Origin: JAGRCP01 sp942490705
GTDB lineage: Bacteria; Chloroflexota; Anaerolineae; Caldilineales; Caldilineaceae
Assembly: GCA_942490705.1 (NCBI GenBank)
Contig: CALNXY010000019.1
Location: 186,001-250,000, forward strand
DNA length: 64,000 nucleotides
Reading direction: 5' to 3'
The stretch's first letter is position 1; each line of letters starts with the position of its first letter. Below are positions 42,615 to 51,272 of this stretch, piece after piece. Below the pieces are notes generated by a model. The model was not told where the DNA came from. It did no database searches and saw only the letters and a program-made list of their open reading frames with translations. Both the position numbers and the translations under genes were made by a program.

Positions 42615-43505
42615 ATGAATAAGATTGCCTATCTCGGCATGGGAACGATGGGCGGCGGCATGGCCGCCAACCTGCTCAAGGCGGGCTACCCCGTCACCGT
42701 TTGGAACCGCTCGCCGGAACGCTGCGCGGCGCTCGTGGAGCAAGGCGCACAGCAAGCAGCCAGCATCGCCGAAGCTGTGAACGGAGCCGACGTGGTCCTC
42801 TACTGCCTTAGCGACGATGCGGCTGTTGAGGCGTTGGTTTTCGGCGACGATGGCGTTCTGGAAGCCGTGACGCCGGGGCAGATTGCCATCGACATGACCA
42901 CTCTGCATCCGGACACGAGTCGCAGGGAAGCCGCTGCCTACGCGGAAAAAGGCGTGCGCTTTCTTGATGCGCCGGTTTTCGGCAGCAAGAACGAAGCAGC
43001 CGAGGGCGGTTTGTGGATCGTTGTGGGCGGCGACAGGGCCCTGTATGATGAGATGCTGCCGATCCTCGAACCACTGAGCGAGACGACCCACTACATGGGT
43101 GCAAATGGCCAAGGCGCGTCGATGAAGCTCGTCGGCAATCTGCTGGTGGCCTCACAGCTGGAAGCGATCGGCGAGGCCATGATTCTGGCGACCAAGGCCG
43201 GCTTGGATCCGGAAGATGTGCTTGGTGTCTTGCACGTCACCGACTTCAAATCACCGATCTTTGACGGTGTCGGCAATATGCTGATCAACCGCGACTTCAG
43301 CACCTTCTTCGCCCTGGACCTGATGCTCAAGGACGCCAATCTGATCAGCCAGTTTGCGCAGGAGCTCAATTCACCCATTCCGGCGGCGGCGATCATTCGC
43401 GAAAACATTAAGGCCGGCGTCAACAAAGGCTGGGGCGATGAGAACGCGTCGGCTTTTATCAAGACGCTGGAAGAAGACGCCGGTGTCACGGTGCAGCGCA
43501 AGTAA
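42615..43505 (+). CDS. 3-hydroxyisobutyrate dehydrogenase-like (beta-hydroxyacid) NAD(P) dehydrogenase
   Basis: A 296-residue beta-hydroxyacid dehydrogenase. The Rossmann motif GMGTMG is at 8-13 with NRSPERC after strand 2. The substrate motif DAPVFGSKNEAAEGGLWIVVGGD is near 120, and the catalytic K171 with N175 sits in GASMKLVGNLL. The family includes 3-hydroxyisobutyrate, tartronate semialdehyde and L-threonate dehydrogenases. Its place after the kinase-transporter genes suggests it acts in the same sugar or sugar-acid pathway. GAAAGGACA precedes the ATG. A strong terminator follows. Confidence 0.88.
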   Translation: MNKIAYLGMGTMGGGMAANLLKAGYPVTVWNRSPERCAALVEQGAQQAASIAEAVNGADVVLYCLSDDAAVEALVFGDDGVLEAVTPGQIAIDMTTLHPDTSRREAAAYAEKGVRFLDAPVFGSKNEAAEGGLWIVVGGDRALYDEMLPILEPLSETTHYMGANGQGASMKLVGNLLVASQLEAIGEAMILATKAGLDPEDVLGVLHVTDFKSPIFDGVGNMLINRDFSTFFALDLMLKDANLISQFAQELNSPIPAAAIIRENIKAGVNKGWGDENASAFIKTLEEDAGVTVQRK

Positions 43506-43533
43506 GAAACCGGCGATTGGCCATCGGATAAAC

Positions 43534-43566
43534 GGGTCCCGACGCCGTAGCGTCGGGACCCTTTCT
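43534..43566 (+). terminator. Intrinsic terminator after the catabolic cluster
   Basis: A 12-bp perfect stem (43534-43545 with 43550-43561), 4-nt loop, then TTTCTT. Confidence 0.92.
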
Positions 43567-43614
43567 TATGGTGAAATTGGATGCAGGCGTGCGGAACCAA
43601 AGGCCGTGTGCAAT

Positions 43615-43633
43615 GATAATAGACTGACCAGTC
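43615..43633 (+). promoter_or_regulatory. Probable -10 and TetR operator ahead of the tetR-men operon
   Basis: -10-like GATAAT at 43615-43620 directly abuts gactg-ac-cagtc (43622-43633), a short palindrome within gactgaccagtcggttc. Position at the expected start site suits an autoregulatory TetR operator. The -35 is not clear. Confidence 0.45.
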
Positions 43634-43694
43634 GGTTCACATGCAAAATTGAGAGCTTGCGACCCGGTTGCAGCGTAGTGTGAGGAGCAAATCG

Positions 43695-44330
43695 GTGGCA
43701 AAAAACAGTGAAACCAAGACACGCAATCCGGAAAAGACGCGCACGAGCATTCTCGATGCCGCGCTCGACATCTTCTCAAACAAAGGCTATCACGACACCC
43801 GCCTCGATGAGATTGCCGACGAGTCCCACACGTCAAAGGGGTCGATTTACTTCTACTTTCCCAACAAGGAACGGCTCTTCTTTGCTCTGGTCGATCAGTT
43901 CGCCAATTTGCTGGAACGGCGTATCACCGAGGCCATCGCCGAAGAGACGACCGCAATGGGCAAAGTAGAGGCGGCGCTGGAAGCCTGTCTGGCCACGTTT
44001 GGCAAGTATCGCCGCCAGGCCAAGGTCCTGCTCGTCCAGGCATCCGGGCTGGGCAATACTTTCGAGATGAAGCGGATTGAGATCAACGAGCGGTTTGCTG
44101 GCCTCATCGAGCTTTACCTGCGGGAAGCCGTGGAGGCTGGCGAAATCGAACCGGTGGACACCGCGATCGTGGCCCACGCCTGGATGGGCGCCATCTATAG
44201 CCTGGTGATCCGCTGGGTCTACACGGGCGAGCCGGAGCCAGCCCGCATTATCGAGACGCTCGTGCCGACGTTGTTGCGCAGCGTCGGCTATCAGAGCGAC
44301 ACGGAACTCCAGCGCGCCGTCGTGGAGTGA
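43695..44330 (+). CDS. TetR family transcriptional regulator heading the men operon
   Basis: A 211-residue TetR protein. The N-terminal HTH reads TRTSILDAALDIFSNKGYHDTRLDEIADESHTSKGSIYFYFPNKERLF. A helical C-terminal domain with TetR_C-like features follows (WMGAIYSLVIRWVYTGEPEPARIIETLV). The start is GTG 43695 after GAGGAG; a TTG at 43668 is a poorer choice. The stop is 7 bp before menF, whose ribosome-binding site lies in this gene. The regulator is therefore probably part of, and controls, the menaquinone operon. Confidence 0.9.
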   Translation: MAKNSETKTRNPEKTRTSILDAALDIFSNKGYHDTRLDEIADESHTSKGSIYFYFPNKERLFFALVDQFANLLERRITEAIAEETTAMGKVEAALEACLATFGKYRRQAKVLLVQASGLGNTFEMKRIEINERFAGLIELYLREAVEAGEIEPVDTAIVAHAWMGAIYSLVIRWVYTGEPEPARIIETLVPTLLRSVGYQSDTELQRAVVE

Positions 44331-44337
44331 GCGCATC

Positions 44338-45750
44338 ATGAACAAAGTGCCCTCATCCTTCGGTTCGGTCAAGCTCTCGGCCAACGAGTATCATCCGCAG
44401 CTGGACGGTCGGTTGGTAAGCTTTAGCCGGCGCGCGCCCGGCCTGAGCCCCACGGATTTTTTGCAAAGTGCGTTGGGACGCGAACGATTTTTCTGGCACG
44501 ATGGTCGCACAGGCCTTACCCTTGCCGGCATGGGTGCTGCCGTCGATCTCATGGGCTGGGGCGAGATGCGCTTTGAGGCTATTGAGCGCCAGGCACGTGA
44601 GCTCTTTGCCCACGCAATTGTGATTGGCGCCGACCATCCAGCAGCGGCGCCGCGCCTCTTTGGCGGTTTCGCCTTTCGCAATGATTTTGTACCCGACGTC
44701 ACCTGGACCGGCTTCAACCCTGGTCACTTCATTCTGCCCCATGTCCAGCTTGTCCATGATGCCGGCACAAGCTGGCTTACGATCAACGCGCTGGTCGATC
44801 GGGAAGAAGCGCCGGCACAGTGCTTGCCGGAGCTCGAGCAGGCGCTGGATGCCTGGTATGACGTGCTCAGCAACCATGTTGCACGGCCCCGAACGCTTCC
44901 AGAGCAGCCTGACATCATTCGCTACCCGATGGATCTGCCGGCCTGGACGGCCATGCTCAATCAGGCGCTGGCAGGCTTTGCAACGACGCCGCTGGAAAAG
45001 GTGGTGTTGGCCCGCGTCTGCGAAGTGATTCGGGCCGAACGGATTGAGGTCGTCCCGGCATTGACGCGTTTGCTGGCGCGCTATCCGGAATGCTTCACCT
45101 TTCTCTTCGAGCCACGGCCCTATCATGCATTTTTTGGCGCTACACCGGAACTACTGGTGGAAGTTGATGGCACAAGCTTCACGTCCATGGGACTGGCCGG
45201 CTCTATCGAGCGCGGTGCGGATGAGGCGGAAGATGCGCGGCTTGCCCAGGCTCTGCTCGATTCAACCAAAGATCGCCATGAGCACGACCTCGTTGTCCAG
45301 GCCATGCGCAAGCGGCTTGCGCCCGTCGCTGCCCATCTGGAAATGCCGCCCCAGCCCGAAATCTACCAGCTGAGCAATATCCAGCATCTCTTCACCCCAG
45401 TCAGCGGTCGGCTCCATACGGCCCAGGGAATTCTGGCCCTGGTCGATCTGCTCCACCCGACACCAGCCCTGGGCGGATCTCCCCGTGAACTCGCATTGCC
45501 CTTGATTCAGGAGGCGGAGCCAATGCCGCGCGGCTGGTATGCAGCGCCGGTCGGCTGGATCGACCAGCAGATGGACGGAGCCTTTGCCGTGGCGATTCGC
45601 TCGGCCGTGGCGCAGGAACGCAAAGCCTGGCTCTATGCCGGCGCCGGTATTGTGGCGGACTCCAAACCGGCGCGCGAGTGGGAAGAGACCGGCTGGAAGT
45701 TTCGCCCCATGCAGCAGGCGCTGGGTGTTGATGAAGGGGCCGTAGCGTAG
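44338..45750 (+). CDS. menF: Isochorismate synthase
   Basis: A 470-residue chorismate-utilising enzyme converting chorismate to isochorismate, the entry step of menaquinone synthesis. The C-terminal chorismate-binding domain shows LEKVVLARVCEV, FLFEPRPYHAFFGATPELLVEVDG, TSMGLAGSIERGADEAED, DRHEHDLVV, and HPTPALGGSPRELA with GWYAAPVGWIDQQMDGAFAVAIRSA. It stands first in the men gene order and has the catalytic Lys and Glu regions of isochorismate synthases, so MenF is preferred over EntC or DhbC. Confidence 0.93.
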   Translation: MNKVPSSFGSVKLSANEYHPQLDGRLVSFSRRAPGLSPTDFLQSALGRERFFWHDGRTGLTLAGMGAAVDLMGWGEMRFEAIERQARELFAHAIVIGADHPAAAPRLFGGFAFRNDFVPDVTWTGFNPGHFILPHVQLVHDAGTSWLTINALVDREEAPAQCLPELEQALDAWYDVLSNHVARPRTLPEQPDIIRYPMDLPAWTAMLNQALAGFATTPLEKVVLARVCEVIRAERIEVVPALTRLLARYPECFTFLFEPRPYHAFFGATPELLVEVDGTSFTSMGLAGSIERGADEAEDARLAQALLDSTKDRHEHDLVVQAMRKRLAPVAAHLEMPPQPEIYQLSNIQHLFTPVSGRLHTAQGILALVDLLHPTPALGGSPRELALPLIQEAEPMPRGWYAAPVGWIDQQMDGAFAVAIRSAVAQERKAWLYAGAGIVADSKPAREWEETGWKFRPMQQALGVDEGAVA

Positions 45751-45823
45751 GGGGCGTGAATCATACGTCCCAGCTGTAGACGCAGCCCGAATGTACACAT
45801 ATCCCGAATGTAAAGGAGTTCCC

Positions 45824-47581
45824 GTGCTGTCTGATTCGGTACCCAATCCCAATATTCAATGGGCAGCGACCTTCGTGGCGGAATTGGCCGCATCTGGTCT
45901 TGAGGCAGTCTGCATTGCGCCGGGCTCGCGTTCGACCCCTTTGACGCTGGCCTTTGACCGTCATCCGGAGATTGCCGTCTACCTTCACCTGGATGAACGG
46001 AGCGCCGGCTTTGCAGCCCTGGGCATGGCGCTGGCCACCGATCGGCCGGTGGCCGTGGTCTGCACGTCGGGTACGGCAGCGGCGGAGTTTTTCGCCGCCG
46101 TGATTGAGGCGCGACAGTCGCAGGTCCCGCTTCTCGTGCTCACGGCGGATCGCCCCCACGAGCTGCGCCAAAGCGGGGCCAACCAGACGATCGACCAGGT
46201 CAAACTCTACGGCGACCAGGTTCTCTGGTCAATGGACGTTGCGCTTCCAGAACCGGAGGAGCCCGCGGCACTGGCCAACTTGCGCACGCTTGCAGCCCGG
46301 GCATACGCCTGCGCCAACGGCATCGTGCAGGGGCCGGTTCATCTCAACTTCCCCTTCCGCAAACCGCTCGAGCCGGAAACGCTGGCAGCGGTGCCCGCCA
46401 CGAGCCTGGCCAGACCCCATACCCAGATTGCGCGAGGGCGACTCTTGCCGGATGATCGCCAGCTCGACGAAATCGCAGCCAAGGTCGCAAAGGCCAAGCG
46501 CGGGGTCATCGTCTGCGGGCCGCGCTGCCCGGGCGGCAAGTTCCCGCAAGCGGTAGCCGAGTTAAGTCGTCTGAGCCGAATGCCCATCTTCGCCGATTCC
46601 CTTTCCGGCGTTCGCTATGGTCCCCAGGTTGAAGGGAGCGCCATCGTCTCCTCCTACGAGTCCCTGCTCAGCCCGGCAGCTCCGGGCTGGGAGCCGCCCG
46701 ATCTCATCCTTCGCTTCGGCGCCGTGCCGACGTCGAAGTGGCTGAACGGTTACCTGACGGCGGGCGATCCCGAAGCGGTCATCCACGTTCGCGCCAGCGG
46801 CGCCTGGGCCGATGACAATCACAGCGTTACCCATTTCTTACAGGTCGATGAAGCTGCGTTCTGTGCGGGACTAATGAGACGCATTGGCCCCGCTGGGAGA
46901 AGAATGTGGGCAGAACGCTGGATGGCGGCCGATGATGCAGCCCGGGCCGGTGCAGACGCCTATTTTGCAGCAAAGCCCTTTGATGCGGCCTACGTCGCTG
47001 CGCTGGTTGATCTGCTGCCAGCTGACGCCAATCTTTTTGTCGGCAACAGTCTGCCTATCCGCCATGTGGATCAGTTTGGCTTTCGCCGCGTCGCGCCCCT
47101 GCACGTCTATGCGAACCGCGGCGCCAGCGGCATCGACGGCACGACGTCCAGCGCACTGGGCATTGCCGCGGCCGAGCCGGCGCGTCCGCTCGTCTTCCTG
47201 ACCGGTGATGTAGCCTTCTATCACGACATGAATGGCCTGCTGGCGCTGCGCCAACACGATCTGCGCAACGTGATCATTGTCTTGCTCAACAATGACGGCG
47301 GCGGCATCTTCCGGCGGCTGCCGGTGGCCGGGCTTGATCCCGCCTTCACAGACCTGTTTGTGACGCCGCATGGTCTCGACTTTTCCCATGCCGCCGCGCT
47401 CTATGGTCTCAGTCACATCCCCTGCACGTCATTGGAGGACTTTGGCGAAGCTTTTGCCACCGCCCTGGGGCATGAGGCGCCCACGCTGCTGGAAATCCAA
47501 ACCGACGGTGCGGCCGACGTAGACCACGTACGCGCGCTCGTCCGCTCCCTCGCCAATCGTCTGCAGGCGCTCCAAGCATGA
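45824..47581 (+). CDS. menD: SEPHCHC synthase (2-succinyl-5-enolpyruvyl-6-hydroxy-3-cyclohexene-1-carboxylate synthase)
   Basis: A 585-residue ThDP-dependent enzyme joining isochorismate and 2-oxoglutarate. Family marks are CIAPGSRSTPLTLAF, LHLDERSAGFAALGMA with the catalytic Glu, VVCTSGTAAAEFFAAVIEA, LTADRPHELRQSGANQTIDQ, and the ThDP/Mg motif LTGDVAFYHDMNGLLAL to LLNNDGGGIF. The GTG at 45824 is chosen because AAAGGAG lies 7 nt upstream; an in-frame ATG at 45791 has no such site. Its stop overlaps menE by ATGA. Confidence 0.94.
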   Translation: MLSDSVPNPNIQWAATFVAELAASGLEAVCIAPGSRSTPLTLAFDRHPEIAVYLHLDERSAGFAALGMALATDRPVAVVCTSGTAAAEFFAAVIEARQSQVPLLVLTADRPHELRQSGANQTIDQVKLYGDQVLWSMDVALPEPEEPAALANLRTLAARAYACANGIVQGPVHLNFPFRKPLEPETLAAVPATSLARPHTQIARGRLLPDDRQLDEIAAKVAKAKRGVIVCGPRCPGGKFPQAVAELSRLSRMPIFADSLSGVRYGPQVEGSAIVSSYESLLSPAAPGWEPPDLILRFGAVPTSKWLNGYLTAGDPEAVIHVRASGAWADDNHSVTHFLQVDEAAFCAGLMRRIGPAGRRMWAERWMAADDAARAGADAYFAAKPFDAAYVAALVDLLPADANLFVGNSLPIRHVDQFGFRRVAPLHVYANRGASGIDGTTSSALGIAAAEPARPLVFLTGDVAFYHDMNGLLALRQHDLRNVIIVLLNNDGGGIFRRLPVAGLDPAFTDLFVTPHGLDFSHAAALYGLSHIPCTSLEDFGEAFATALGHEAPTLLEIQTDGAADVDHVRALVRSLANRLQALQA

Positions 47582-49071
47582 ACGACTGGCTGGCAGAACG
47601 CGCGGCAGTGACGCCTGAGCGGTTGGCGCTGATTGCGGAAGATGGCACAGAAATTACGTATGGCGAACTTGACGCTGCTGTGGCTGCACTGGCGGGACGG
47701 TTGATGGCGTGGGGCATCGCGCCGGGGGATCGCGTTGCGACGCTCCTACCTACCGGCCCGGCATTTGCCCAGCTAATTCACGCGCTGGCGCGCCTGCAAG
47801 CCGTGCTCGTTCCGCTGAACACGCGATTGACCAGTGCGGAACTGATCCAGCAGGTCGAGCGTGTTCAGCCCAAGCTGCTGCTCGTTGATGAGGGCCGGCA
47901 CGCGCAAGCCTCTGCGTTGAGCGTAGCCGTTGCCACGCCGACCGCCTTGCCCGCAGGTTCGCCTCTCCATGCGCCGTTCACCCCGTTTGATCTTGCCGCA
48001 ACACAGGCAATTCTCTTTACGTCGGGGACGACCGGCACGCCCAAGGGGGCAATGCTCTCGTTTGGCAATCATTTTTGGAGCGCCACAGCGTCGGCCTACC
48101 GCTTGGGCGTCAATCCGGCCGACCGCTGGTTGAGCTGCCTTCCTCTGTACCATGTGGGCGGCCTGGCCGTCCTCTTCCGTTCGTGCCTATACGGCACAGC
48201 CGTGCTCCTGCAAAATCGCTTTGATGCAGCGACCTATCACGCGGCCATTGATCGCCAGGGAGTGACGCTCACATCGCTGGTTCCAACCATGCTCCACCGG
48301 TTGCTGGCGACCCGCGAGAAGCCGTGGCCATCGACGTTGCGGCTCGTCCTGCTGGGTGGAGCAGCCGCGTCGCCTGCCCTCATCGCCAAGGCCGCACGCC
48401 AGAGGTTGCCCGTCGCGACGACGTATGGGCTGACCGAAGCGACGTCCCAGGTTGCGACGGCACTTCCGGAGACGGTCGCAACGAAGCCAGGCACGGTGGG
48501 CAAGCCGCTCCTCTTTACGACGGTCCGCATCATCGATGAGGATGGTGACACCTTGCCAGCCGGCGAGATCGGCGAAGTAGTGGTGCGCGGCCCAGGCATC
48601 ATGCCGGGCTATCTGGACGATCCGGCAGCCACAGCCAACGCAATCCGCGGCGGCGAACTGCACACGGGCGACATGGGCTACCTGGACGCGGAGGGCGATC
48701 TCTGGATCGTCCAGCGACGCAGCGAACTGATCGTTTCGGGCGGCGAAAACGTCTATCCGGCGGAGGTGGAACGGGTGCTCGACAGTCACCCGGCTGTGGC
48801 GCGTTCCTGCGTGGTCGGCATTGACGATTTGGAGTGGGGGCAACGCGTGGCTGCGCTGGTTGAGCGCGCGCCCGGGGCAGAAGTAGACGCGTCGACCCTG
48901 CTCGAGTATGCCGCAAATCGGCTGGCCGGCTACAAGCGCCCGCGCCGTCTCTTTTTTGCCGCCGAACTGCCGCTGACCGCATCAGGAAAAATTGCGCGGC
49001 AGACGGTGCGCGAGTGGGTTGCTGCCCACGCGGCAGAGGCGACAGAGTCAGGAGAGGAGCAGGGTCGGTGA
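47578..49071 (+). CDS. menE: o-succinylbenzoate-CoA ligase
   Basis: A 497-residue acyl-CoA synthetase of the ANL superfamily. The AMP-binding P-loop is LFTSGTTGTPKGAML. Also visible are YGLTEATSQVAT, the GELHTGDMGYLDAEGDLWIVQRRSELIVSGGENVYPAEVE hinge, and a C-terminal catalytic Lys in LTASGKIARQTV. Context in the men operon supports OSB as substrate. The ATG overlaps the menD stop. The 3' end overlaps the menH start (GTGA). Confidence 0.92.
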   Translation: MNDWLAERAAVTPERLALIAEDGTEITYGELDAAVAALAGRLMAWGIAPGDRVATLLPTGPAFAQLIHALARLQAVLVPLNTRLTSAELIQQVERVQPKLLLVDEGRHAQASALSVAVATPTALPAGSPLHAPFTPFDLAATQAILFTSGTTGTPKGAMLSFGNHFWSATASAYRLGVNPADRWLSCLPLYHVGGLAVLFRSCLYGTAVLLQNRFDAATYHAAIDRQGVTLTSLVPTMLHRLLATREKPWPSTLRLVLLGGAAASPALIAKAARQRLPVATTYGLTEATSQVATALPETVATKPGTVGKPLLFTTVRIIDEDGDTLPAGEIGEVVVRGPGIMPGYLDDPAATANAIRGGELHTGDMGYLDAEGDLWIVQRRSELIVSGGENVYPAEVERVLDSHPAVARSCVVGIDDLEWGQRVAALVERAPGAEVDASTLLEYAANRLAGYKRPRRLFFAAELPLTASGKIARQTVREWVAAHAAEATESGEEQGR

Positions 49072-49910
49072 CGACGATCGAGCTGAACGGCGTCTCCTAT
49101 TGGCTACGTGAGCATCGACCTGTAGATGCCGACGCGCAAGCGCTTACGCCGCTGCTCTTGCTCCACGGCTTCACGGGCAGCAGCGCGACGTGGGCCGAGT
49201 TTATGCCGCACTTCGGGCGACGAGCGCTGGCGCCGGACCTTCTGGGCCATGGCCAAACCGCTGCGCCGGACGCGCCTACACGCTACACCATGGAGAACGC
49301 CGCAGCCGATTTGGCAACTCTGATCGAGCAGACGGTGGCTGAACCGATCCACCTGCTGGGCTACTCCATGGGCGGCAGGCTGGCACTCTACTTTGCCCTG
49401 GCGTACCCCGATCTGGTCAAGACGCTGACGCTAGAAAGCGCTTCGCCGGGATTGGCGGATCCCGCAGCGCGTGCCCAGCGACGCGCGGCAGATGAGGCGC
49501 TGGCAGCTGCAATCGAGGCGGATGGAATCAGTGCGTTCGTAAAACGCTGGGAGCGACTCCCCCTCTTTGCCAACCAGGCGCGTTTGGCCGCGCCCGTGCG
49601 GGCAGCCCTGCACGCGCAGCGGCTGAAGAATGATCCAGTGGGTCTTGCCAACAGCCTGCGCGGCATGGGCACAGGAGTACAGCCTTCATGCTGGCCATCG
49701 CTACACGAAATCAACCCACCGACCCTGCTCGTCGTCGGGGCGCTTGATGAAAAATTCTGCACCCTCAACCGCCTCATGCAGGAGCGTATGCCACATGCTC
49801 AGTTGTACACGATCGAAAACGCCGGCCACACCGTTCATCTCGAGGCGCCCGCACGCTTCCAAGAACGGGTGGCGCGGTTTCACAAAGAGCACGACCCGAG
49901 TGATTGCTAA
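49068..49910 (+). CDS. menH: SHCHC synthase, alpha/beta hydrolase
   Basis: A 280-residue alpha/beta hydrolase that eliminates pyruvate from SEPHCHC. The oxyanion region is LLHGFTGSSATWAEFM, the nucleophile S100 is in GYSMGGRLALYFAL, D227 is in GALDEKF, and H254 is in GHTVHLEAP. These match MenH rather than a general esterase. The GTG at 49068 overlaps the menE stop by 4 nt with GGAGAGGAGCAGGG upstream, so coupling is likely. Confidence 0.93.
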   Translation: MTTIELNGVSYWLREHRPVDADAQALTPLLLLHGFTGSSATWAEFMPHFGRRALAPDLLGHGQTAAPDAPTRYTMENAAADLATLIEQTVAEPIHLLGYSMGGRLALYFALAYPDLVKTLTLESASPGLADPAARAQRRAADEALAAAIEADGISAFVKRWERLPLFANQARLAAPVRAALHAQRLKNDPVGLANSLRGMGTGVQPSCWPSLHEINPPTLLVVGALDEKFCTLNRLMQERMPHAQLYTIENAGHTVHLEAPARFQERVARFHKEHDPSDC

Positions 49911-49946
49911 TCAGACAGGAACGCGGCCCATATCAGGGAGAAAAAA

Positions 49947-50381
49947 ATGACGATTTGGTTCCAGGGAGCGCCTCCCGTCCAGGCGGTCAACGACTTTTCC
50001 AGAGGCACAATGCTCGATCACCTTGGCATTGAGTTTACCGAAATTGGCGATGATTATGTCAAAGCGACAATGCCGGTTGATCGACGCACGATTCAGCCGA
50101 TGGGTCTTTTGCATGGCGGCGCCTCAGTCGTCTTAGCTGAGACGCTGGGCAGCTACGCCGCAACCCTCTGTGTCGACACGTCGCGGTTCGTCTGTGTTGG
50201 CCTGGAGGTTAACGCCAATCACATCCGTGCCGCGCGCGCCGGACTGGTGACCGGGACGGCGCGACCGCTGCACATCGGCCGCCGCACTCAGGTGTGGGAG
50301 ATACGCATTGAAGACGAGGCTGAACGCCTGACGTGCGTTGCACGCCTGACCCTGGCCGTGGTCGAGCAGAGCGACCAGTGA
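49947..50381 (+). CDS. menI: Hotdog thioesterase, probable 1,4-dihydroxy-2-naphthoyl-CoA hydrolase
   Basis: A 144-residue PaaI/YdiI-type hotdog thioesterase. The catalytic motif is LLHGGASVVLAETLGSYAA, with E65 as the general base, matching YdiI. VGLEVNANHIRAARAGLVTGTARPLHIGRRTQVWEI is the conserved second half. Being last in menFDEH(I), it should hydrolyse DHNA-CoA before MenA acts. Some family members act on phenylacetyl-CoA instead. GGGAGA precedes the ATG. Confidence 0.85.
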   Translation: MTIWFQGAPPVQAVNDFSRGTMLDHLGIEFTEIGDDYVKATMPVDRRTIQPMGLLHGGASVVLAETLGSYAATLCVDTSRFVCVGLEVNANHIRAARAGLVTGTARPLHIGRRTQVWEIRIEDEAERLTCVARLTLAVVEQSDQ

Positions 50382-50506
50382 TGGCATTCTGTAACAATCC
50401 TGTAAGCTCTGATTCATCTCCGTGCCATGCCCCGGCTTAACAATCAGTCTGTGACCGTCTTACGATGCCCATCAACAGATGCCATCAAACATCAGGAGCG
50501 TGGCTC

Positions 50507-51256
50507 ATGCAATCGATTGACCGGCCTGCACAACGTGCGATCATCATCCTGATCATCGGCTTGCTTTGGCTGAATGCATCAGCGTCAGAGCTACTCGCCC
50601 AAGAACGTGCAACCGGGCCGGACGACAGCGCACGCTACCGCGTCGAATTCATTGCCTCGTGGAGCGAAGCAACTCACCCCCACCCAGGTGGTGAGTTCCC
50701 CGCGGCCAGCGCCCACTTTTCGCCACTGATTGGCGCGGTGCACAACTCGGATGTCGCTTTCTGGGCAACTGGAGAATTGGCGAGTGTCGGGATAGAACAG
50801 ATGGCGGAGACCGGAGCGACAGGTTTGTTGACGGGAGAGATCTTGACTGCCATTGACGATGGCTCAGCGCTGGCAGTGGTCGGTGGCGCCGGCGCGGTTT
50901 CGCCGGGCAGTACCGTGATTGGCGAAGTCAACATCAGCGCTGGCTACCCCCTGGTTACATTTGTGACCATGATTGCACCCAGCCCGGACTGGTTTGTGGG
51001 GATCAGCGGCGAATCGCTGTTGAGTGTAGACGGGCAGTGGGCGTCGGAAAAGACGTTTACGCTCTACCCCTATGACGCCGGCACAGACAGCGGCATTGAT
51101 TACACCAGCCCAAACGCTGATTCCGATCCTGCCCAGTTGATCGCTTCGCTACGCAACCAGTTCCCTTTCTCTGATGCGCCCATTGGAACCTTCACCTTCA
51201 CGCGCATCGACGAGCTAAGATTCTCGGTCTACATGCCGGCGGTGCTAAATGAATAA
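50507..51256 (+). CDS. Secreted spondin-domain protein
   Basis: A 249-residue protein. The signal peptide spans residues 1-31 (QRAIIILIIGLLWLNASASELLAQ). The mature part is a spondin_N-like domain: YRVEFIASWSEATHPHPGGEFPAASAHFSPLIGAVHN, FWATGELASVGIEQMAETG, SPDWFVGISGESLL, FTLYPYDAGTDSGIDYTSPNADSDP. Bacterial members are extracellular and of unknown function. It ends in FSVYMPAVLNE, resembling the tail of the subtilase at 20391-23108. AGGAG precedes the ATG at 50507 by 8 nt. It converges on the next gene with only 16 bp between the stops. Confidence 0.85.
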   Translation: MQSIDRPAQRAIIILIIGLLWLNASASELLAQERATGPDDSARYRVEFIASWSEATHPHPGGEFPAASAHFSPLIGAVHNSDVAFWATGELASVGIEQMAETGATGLLTGEILTAIDDGSALAVVGGAGAVSPGSTVIGEVNISAGYPLVTFVTMIAPSPDWFVGISGESLLSVDGQWASEKTFTLYPYDAGTDSGIDYTSPNADSDPAQLIASLRNQFPFSDAPIGTFTFTRIDELRFSVYMPAVLNE

Positions 51257-51272
51257 CAGAATCGTTTCGTTC

